This document shows positions 5,402 to 9,511 of a stretch of DNA of 9,511 bases, piece after piece; position 1 is the first letter of the stretch; each line of letters opens with the position of its first letter. A program made the position numbers and the translations under genes. The stretch covers positions 1-9,511 of the forward strand of contig CAADSV010000183.1 in assembly GCA_900751665.1 (NCBI GenBank), written 5' to 3'. Below the pieces are notes generated by a model that made no database searches, was not told where the DNA came from, and saw nothing but the letters and a program-made list of their open reading frames with translations. Source of the stretch: an uncultured Collinsella sp. (GTDB taxonomy: Bacteria > Actinomycetota > Coriobacteriia > Coriobacteriales > Coriobacteriaceae).

Positions 5402-7732
5402 ATGAACGAGTCTGACACACGGCTTAAACTCATTGATCCTGCGATTATGAAGTCGTGGGATCGCAATACCCAAGTCTTCACTGAGTATTTCTTTACCAGT
5501 GGCGAGATTGTTGTGCGCGGAAGTATGGTCACCCGTAAAGACAAGAAGAAGGCTGACTACCTTCTGATGTATGCTCCGGGCATCCCTATCGCAATCGTCG
5601 AGGCTAAGGATACGGAGCACACCGTTGATGCCGGTCTCCAACAGGGGATGGGATATGCCCAGCTGCTCGATATTCCGTTTGCGTACAGCTCAAACGGAAA
5701 GGGTTTTGTTGAGCACGATTTTCTTACCGGGAAAGAGCGCGCTCTTGCCATGGACGAGTTTCCCACTCCGGCGGAACTTTGGACACGATACTCAAAAGCT
5801 AAGGGGCTTGAACATCCGTATAGCCAGGAGATTGTGACCGCTCCGTATTACCAGGAGCACGGCGGCAATCAGCCTCGCTACTATCAGTGCATCGCCATCA
5901 ATCGTACGCTTGAAGCTATTGCGCGAGGTAAGAATCGCATCTTGCTCGTTATGGCAACGGGAACGGGAAAGACTTTTACGGCTTTTCAAATCGTTCATCG
6001 CTTGCGACAGACTACCGAGGTTCGTAAGGTTCTCTATCTGGCGGACCGCAATATTCTCGTCGATCAGACCATAGACGGCGATTTCAAGCCTCTCAAGAGG
6101 GTTACAACCAAGGTCGTAGGTCGAAAGCTCGATTCTGCTTACGAGGTCTATTTCTCGCTCTACCAACAGCTTGTTGGAGAAAACGGTGAAGAAATATTCC
6201 GCGAGTTCGACTCGGAATTCTTCGATTTGATTATCGTCGACGAGTGCCATCGCGGAAGCGCCGCGGCGGACTCCGCATGGCGTAAGGTACTTGAGTATTT
6301 CAATTGTGCAATTCAAATCGGTATGACGGCTACGCCAAAGGAGACTGAAGAGGTTTCAAACATTACCTACTTCGGCGAACCTGTCTACACCTACTCCCTT
6401 AAACAGGGAATCGAGGATGGCTTTCTCGCCCCGTATAAAGTTATTCGTCCTAAGCTGAACGTCGACATTTACGGATACCGTACTGAGGAAGGCACCATAG
6501 ATGATCGCGGCGAAGCTCTGCCCAAACGTGTTTTCGAGAAGCAAGACTTCGACAGCGAGATTGTCATCAAAGAGCGCTACGAGGAAGTTGCCAAGCGGAT
6601 AACTCAATTTCTAAAGGAGACGGATCGTTACTCCAAGACCATAGTCTTTTGCGTTGACATCGAGCATGCCGAAAATATGCGACGTGCCCTTGTAAACGAG
6701 AACGCCGATATCGTAAGAGATCACCCCACCTACATCATGAAGATTACGGGTGACGACAGGGAAGGTAAGGCTCAGTTAGATAACTTCATCGACCCCGACG
6801 AGAAATACCCGACCATCGTTACGACTTCGAAGCTTCTCACCACTGGTGTTAATTGCAAGACGTGTAAGGTAGTCGTGCTCGACAACAAGTTCGGTGAGCA
6901 CGGAATGACGGAGTTCAAGCAGATTATCGGCCGCGGAACCCGTATCTGTGAGGACTACGACAAACTCTATTTCACCATCCTCGATTTTTGTGACGCATCG
7001 CGTTTGTTTGCAGATCCCGAGTTTGATGGCGAACCTGTTGTTGTGTTTGAGCCTAATCCGGGTGACCCCATTGCGGATCCGGGTCCCGGCGGCAATGGCG
7101 GCAGTCCCGTTCCGCCTCCGTCTCCGATCGTAGACCCACCCGTATTGCCGCCGGACGATCCGTCCTCCCATGTGAAATATCACGTTCATGGGGCCGACGT
7201 CTATGTAGTGTCGGAGATGGTGCAGTATTACTCCTCCGATGGCCTTCTTGTAACTGAGAGCCTTAAGGACTATACGCGAAAAAACATTCTCGGCGAATAC
7301 GACACTCTTGACCACTTCCTAGCGGCGTGGAACTCTGAACATAAGAAACAAGCGATTATCGATGAGCTGCGCGCGCGTGGCGTATTCCTGGATGAGCTGC
7401 GGCTCGAGACTGGACAGGAGCAAATGAGCGACTTTGACCTCATTTGCCACATTGCTTACGACCAGAGACCTCTTACGCGCAGCGAGAGAGCCAATAGTGT
7501 CAAGAAAAAGGGCGTGCTCTATGAGTATGCCGGCGTCGCGCGTGAGGTCCTTGAAGCGCTTCTCGACAAATATGCGACGTCGAACCTCGTAGACTTGGAC
7601 GACACCCACGTCCTCGACCTCGAGGAATTCCGTCGGTTTGGCAGCCCAATGAAGATCGTCGCCGCATTCGGCGGCAAACAACAGTACATTCAGGCAGCGC
7701 AGATGCTCGAGGACGAGCTCTACATCGCATAG
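5402..7732 (+). CDS. hsdR: Type I restriction enzyme, R (restriction and translocation) subunit
   Basis: A 776-residue HsdR that, in the R2M2S complex, pulls unmodified DNA past the enzyme using ATP and cuts it. The N-terminal nuclease domain shows D52 and E67-A-K69 (PD-(D/E)XK). The SF2 motor follows: Walker A ATGTGKT (185-191), Walker B D280-E-C-H283, motif III GMTATP (307-312), and motif VI QIIGRGTR (507-514). The C-terminal part (about 595-776) fits the EcoEI R C-terminal domain, and the length is usual for that EcoEI/EcoAI-like group. A proline- and glycine-rich linker at about 551-589 separates motor and C-terminal domain. GAGGGG (5385-5390) precedes the ATG by 11 bases. It is the first gene of the operon; hsdM follows after 19 bases. 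All catalytic motifs are intact, so it should be active. Its codons are less GC-rich than those of the left-hand genes. Confidence 0.95.
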   Translation: MNESDTRLKLIDPAIMKSWDRNTQVFTEYFFTSGEIVVRGSMVTRKDKKKADYLLMYAPGIPIAIVEAKDTEHTVDAGLQQGMGYAQLLDIPFAYSSNGKGFVEHDFLTGKERALAMDEFPTPAELWTRYSKAKGLEHPYSQEIVTAPYYQEHGGNQPRYYQCIAINRTLEAIARGKNRILLVMATGTGKTFTAFQIVHRLRQTTEVRKVLYLADRNILVDQTIDGDFKPLKRVTTKVVGRKLDSAYEVYFSLYQQLVGENGEEIFREFDSEFFDLIIVDECHRGSAAADSAWRKVLEYFNCAIQIGMTATPKETEEVSNITYFGEPVYTYSLKQGIEDGFLAPYKVIRPKLNVDIYGYRTEEGTIDDRGEALPKRVFEKQDFDSEIVIKERYEEVAKRITQFLKETDRYSKTIVFCVDIEHAENMRRALVNENADIVRDHPTYIMKITGDDREGKAQLDNFIDPDEKYPTIVTTSKLLTTGVNCKTCKVVVLDNKFGEHGMTEFKQIIGRGTRICEDYDKLYFTILDFCDASRLFADPEFDGEPVVVFEPNPGDPIADPGPGGNGGSPVPPPSPIVDPPVLPPDDPSSHVKYHVHGADVYVVSEMVQYYSSDGLLVTESLKDYTRKNILGEYDTLDHFLAAWNSEHKKQAIIDELRARGVFLDELRLETGQEQMSDFDLICHIAYDQRPLTRSERANSVKKKGVLYEYAGVAREVLEALLDKYATSNLVDLDDTHVLDLEEFRRFGSPMKIVAAFGGKQQYIQAAQMLEDELYIA

Positions 7733-7751
7733 AGAAAGGTAACGATAGCAA

Positions 7752-9230
7752 ATGGCACTGGGATCTCTCGTAAAGACCCTGCAGAACATCATGCGCAAAG
7801 ACGCCGGCATCAATGGCGATGCGCAGCGCATTGAGCAGATGACTTGGCTTTTCTTCCTCAAGATTTACGATGCCAAGGAGCAGGAGTGGGAGTTTCACGA
7901 TGACTCCTATCAGTCCATCATCCCCGAGCGCCTGCGCTGGTATAGCTGGGCGCACGATGCGAAAGACGGCAAGGCGCTTACTGGCGATGAGCTTCTCGAC
8001 TTTGTGAACAATGATCTATTCAAGACTCTTGAGAGTCTTGAGCTTGCACCTGATGCGCCTTTGCGACACGTCGTCGTCAAGGCTGCTTTTACTGACGCCA
8101 ACAACTACATGAAGGATGGGATTCTACTTCGTCAAGTCATCAACGAGATTGACGAGTCGGTTGATTTTACCGAGTACAAAGAGCGCCACGCCTTCGGTGA
8201 AATTTACGAGACCATCCTGAAAGACTTACAGTCCGCGGGTAATGCCGGCGAGTTTTACACGCCCCGAGCGGTGACTGACTTTATGGCCCAGGCACTTGCG
8301 CCCAAGCTCGGCGAGACTGTGGCTGACTTCGCGTGTGGCACGGGCGGCTTTTTGACGAGCGCCCTCAAGATTCTCGACTCCCAGGTTCAGACTCCAGCCG
8401 ATCGTGAACTCTATGCAAGATCGGTCTACGGCATCGAGAAGAAGCAGCTCCCTTACCTGCTGTGCGTGACCAACATGCTGTTGCACGATATCGATAATCC
8501 TGAAGTCTTTCACGATAACTCTCTCGAGAAGGATGTTCGCGAGTGGAAGCACAAGCCTGACGGCCAGTTTGACGTCGTACTTATGAACCCGCCCTATGGC
8601 GGGTCCGAGAGTGCATCGGTGCAAAACAACTTCCCTGTTGCACTCCGTAGCTCCGAGACCGCAGATCTATTCCTTGGACTCATTCTTTATCGTCTTAAGC
8701 GAGGCGGCCGCGCTGCTGTTATCATTCCGGATGGTTTTCTCTTTGGCCAGGATAGTGCAAAGACGGAGATCAAGCGTCGCCTGCTTGAGGACATGAACTT
8801 GCATACTGTCTTGCGCCTTCCACAGAGTGTTTTCGCTCCGTACACGAGCATCACTACTAACGTTCTGTTCTTCGATAATACGGGGGCCTCTGAGGGCGTT
8901 TGGTTCTATCGCATGGACATGCCCGAGGGGTATAAACACTTCTCTAAGACCAAGCCCATTAGGATCGAACATTTTGCACCTGTAAAGGAATGGTGGGAGA
9001 ACCGTCGGGATATCGAGGAAGACGGCAATCCCAAGGCCAAGTACTATACGGTTGACGAGTTGCGAGACGGCGGTTTTAACTTTGACGTGTGCGGCTATCC
9101 TCACGAGGAAGAGGAGATCTTACCGCCTGACGAACTGATCAGGAACTACAAAGAAGAGCGCGCTAAGCTCGATGCCGAGATTGACCAGAAGCTTGCTCGT
9201 ATTTGCGAGATTCTTGGGATTGAGGCGTAG
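7752..9230 (+). CDS. hsdM: Type I restriction-modification, M (DNA N6-adenine methyltransferase) subunit
   Basis: A 492-residue HsdM that methylates adenines in the site chosen by HsdS, using S-adenosylmethionine, and so protects the host DNA. The N-terminal helical domain (about 5-130, LVKTLQNIMRKDAGI...MTWLFFLKIYD) is the HsdM_N type. The methyltransferase core contains GEFYTPR (166-172), the SAM-binding motif I DFACGTGGF (192-200) and the catalytic NPPY (279-282). The C-terminal tail (about 450-492) is charged and helical, as in subunits that contact HsdS. The ATG has AAAGG (7735-7739) upstream. The stop codon abuts the hsdS start with no gap, implying translational coupling and tied stoichiometry. 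Full length, no broken motif. Confidence 0.95.
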   Translation: MALGSLVKTLQNIMRKDAGINGDAQRIEQMTWLFFLKIYDAKEQEWEFHDDSYQSIIPERLRWYSWAHDAKDGKALTGDELLDFVNNDLFKTLESLELAPDAPLRHVVVKAAFTDANNYMKDGILLRQVINEIDESVDFTEYKERHAFGEIYETILKDLQSAGNAGEFYTPRAVTDFMAQALAPKLGETVADFACGTGGFLTSALKILDSQVQTPADRELYARSVYGIEKKQLPYLLCVTNMLLHDIDNPEVFHDNSLEKDVREWKHKPDGQFDVVLMNPPYGGSESASVQNNFPVALRSSETADLFLGLILYRLKRGGRAAVIIPDGFLFGQDSAKTEIKRRLLEDMNLHTVLRLPQSVFAPYTSITTNVLFFDNTGASEGVWFYRMDMPEGYKHFSKTKPIRIEHFAPVKEWWENRRDIEEDGNPKAKYYTVDELRDGGFNFDVCGYPHEEEEILPPDELIRNYKEERAKLDAEIDQKLARICEILGIEA

Positions 9231-9511
9231 ATGAAGGCAAAAGACCTGAAGAACTCAATCCTGCAAATGGCGATTGAGGGAAAGCTCGTTCCACAAGACC
9301 CGAGTGATGAGCCTGCAAGCGTCCTGCTTGAGCGTATTCGTGAAGAGAAGCATAAGCTTATTGCTGAGGGTAAGGCTAAATTCCCGAAGGGCGGGGAGAG
9401 CATTATCTATATCGGTTCCGATGGCTCCCCCTATGAGAAGCACGTGGACACTAAGGGACGCGTTCTGAGCGACAAGTGCATCGCGGACGAGGTTCCGTTT
9501 GGGATTCCGGA
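9231..9511 (+). CDS. hsdS: Type I restriction-modification, S (specificity) subunit, 5' part only
   Basis: ATG directly follows the hsdM stop (TAG then ATG), and the frame is open to the window end: 93 codons plus two bases. The N-terminus MKAKDLKNSILQMAIEGKLV, then PQDPSDEPASVLLERIREEK, is the characteristic opening of many HsdS proteins, where a conserved helix precedes the first target-recognition domain. TGAGG lies six bases before the ATG, inside hsdM. The recognition domains lie beyond the window, so the target sequence cannot be predicted. The partial protein looks intact so far. Confidence 0.9.
   Translation, partial: MKAKDLKNSILQMAIEGKLVPQDPSDEPASVLLERIREEKHKLIAEGKAKFPKGGESIIYIGSDGSPYEKHVDTKGRVLSDKCIADEVPFGIP

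Overview
The window looks like chromosome of a Coriobacteriia-type actinobacterium, most likely Collinsella or a close relative. This is inferred from a GC-rich metabolic gene resembling the selenium-dependent xanthine dehydrogenase family of gut anaerobes, from the codon use, and from the accessory genes; no 16S or other marker is present, so the genus is a guess. All supported protein genes read on the + strand.

Layout. (1) 1-803: 3' end of a molybdenum hydroxylase large subunit (xanthine dehydrogenase type), followed by a strong hairpin terminator at 873-907. (2) 804-1146: a gene-free stretch with two copies of a ~51-bp imperfect hairpin repeat and then a striking AT-rich palindrome with 25-bp perfect arms (1077-1132) sitting over the likely promoter of the next gene. 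(3) 1147-2538: an AAA-type ATPase with a winged-helix segment and a C-terminal PD-(D/E)XK-like DUF234 domain. (4) 2591-2705: a tandem array of 23-bp repeats directly upstream of (5) 2725-4020: a second ATPase of the DUF4143 family, with its own C-terminal nuclease-like signature. (6) 4021-4475: mostly non-coding, with a hairpin terminator. (7) 4476-5210: a DEDDh 3'-5' exonuclease, flanked by two related hairpin elements. (8) 5402-9511 (runs off the end): a type I restriction-modification operon, hsdR-hsdM-hsdS, of the EcoEI/EcoAI-like kind.

How they fit together. The hsd genes form one operon: HsdR (nuclease plus translocase), HsdM (adenine methyltransferase) and HsdS (target recognition, only its first 93 codons visible) make a methylating and cleaving complex against foreign DNA. 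The two ATPases are unrelated in sequence detail but share the same plan (N-terminal ATPase, C-terminal PD-(D/E)XK-like fold), and each has its own conspicuous repeated DNA immediately upstream. I infer that these repeats are the binding sites of the neighbouring ATPases or of their regulators. That pairing is the most interesting signal in the window and is not proved by sequence alone. Base composition shifts along the window (36 G/C of 60 at 601-660, 28 at 1261-1320, 41 at 3121-3180, 31 at 6001-6060), consistent with separately acquired modules.
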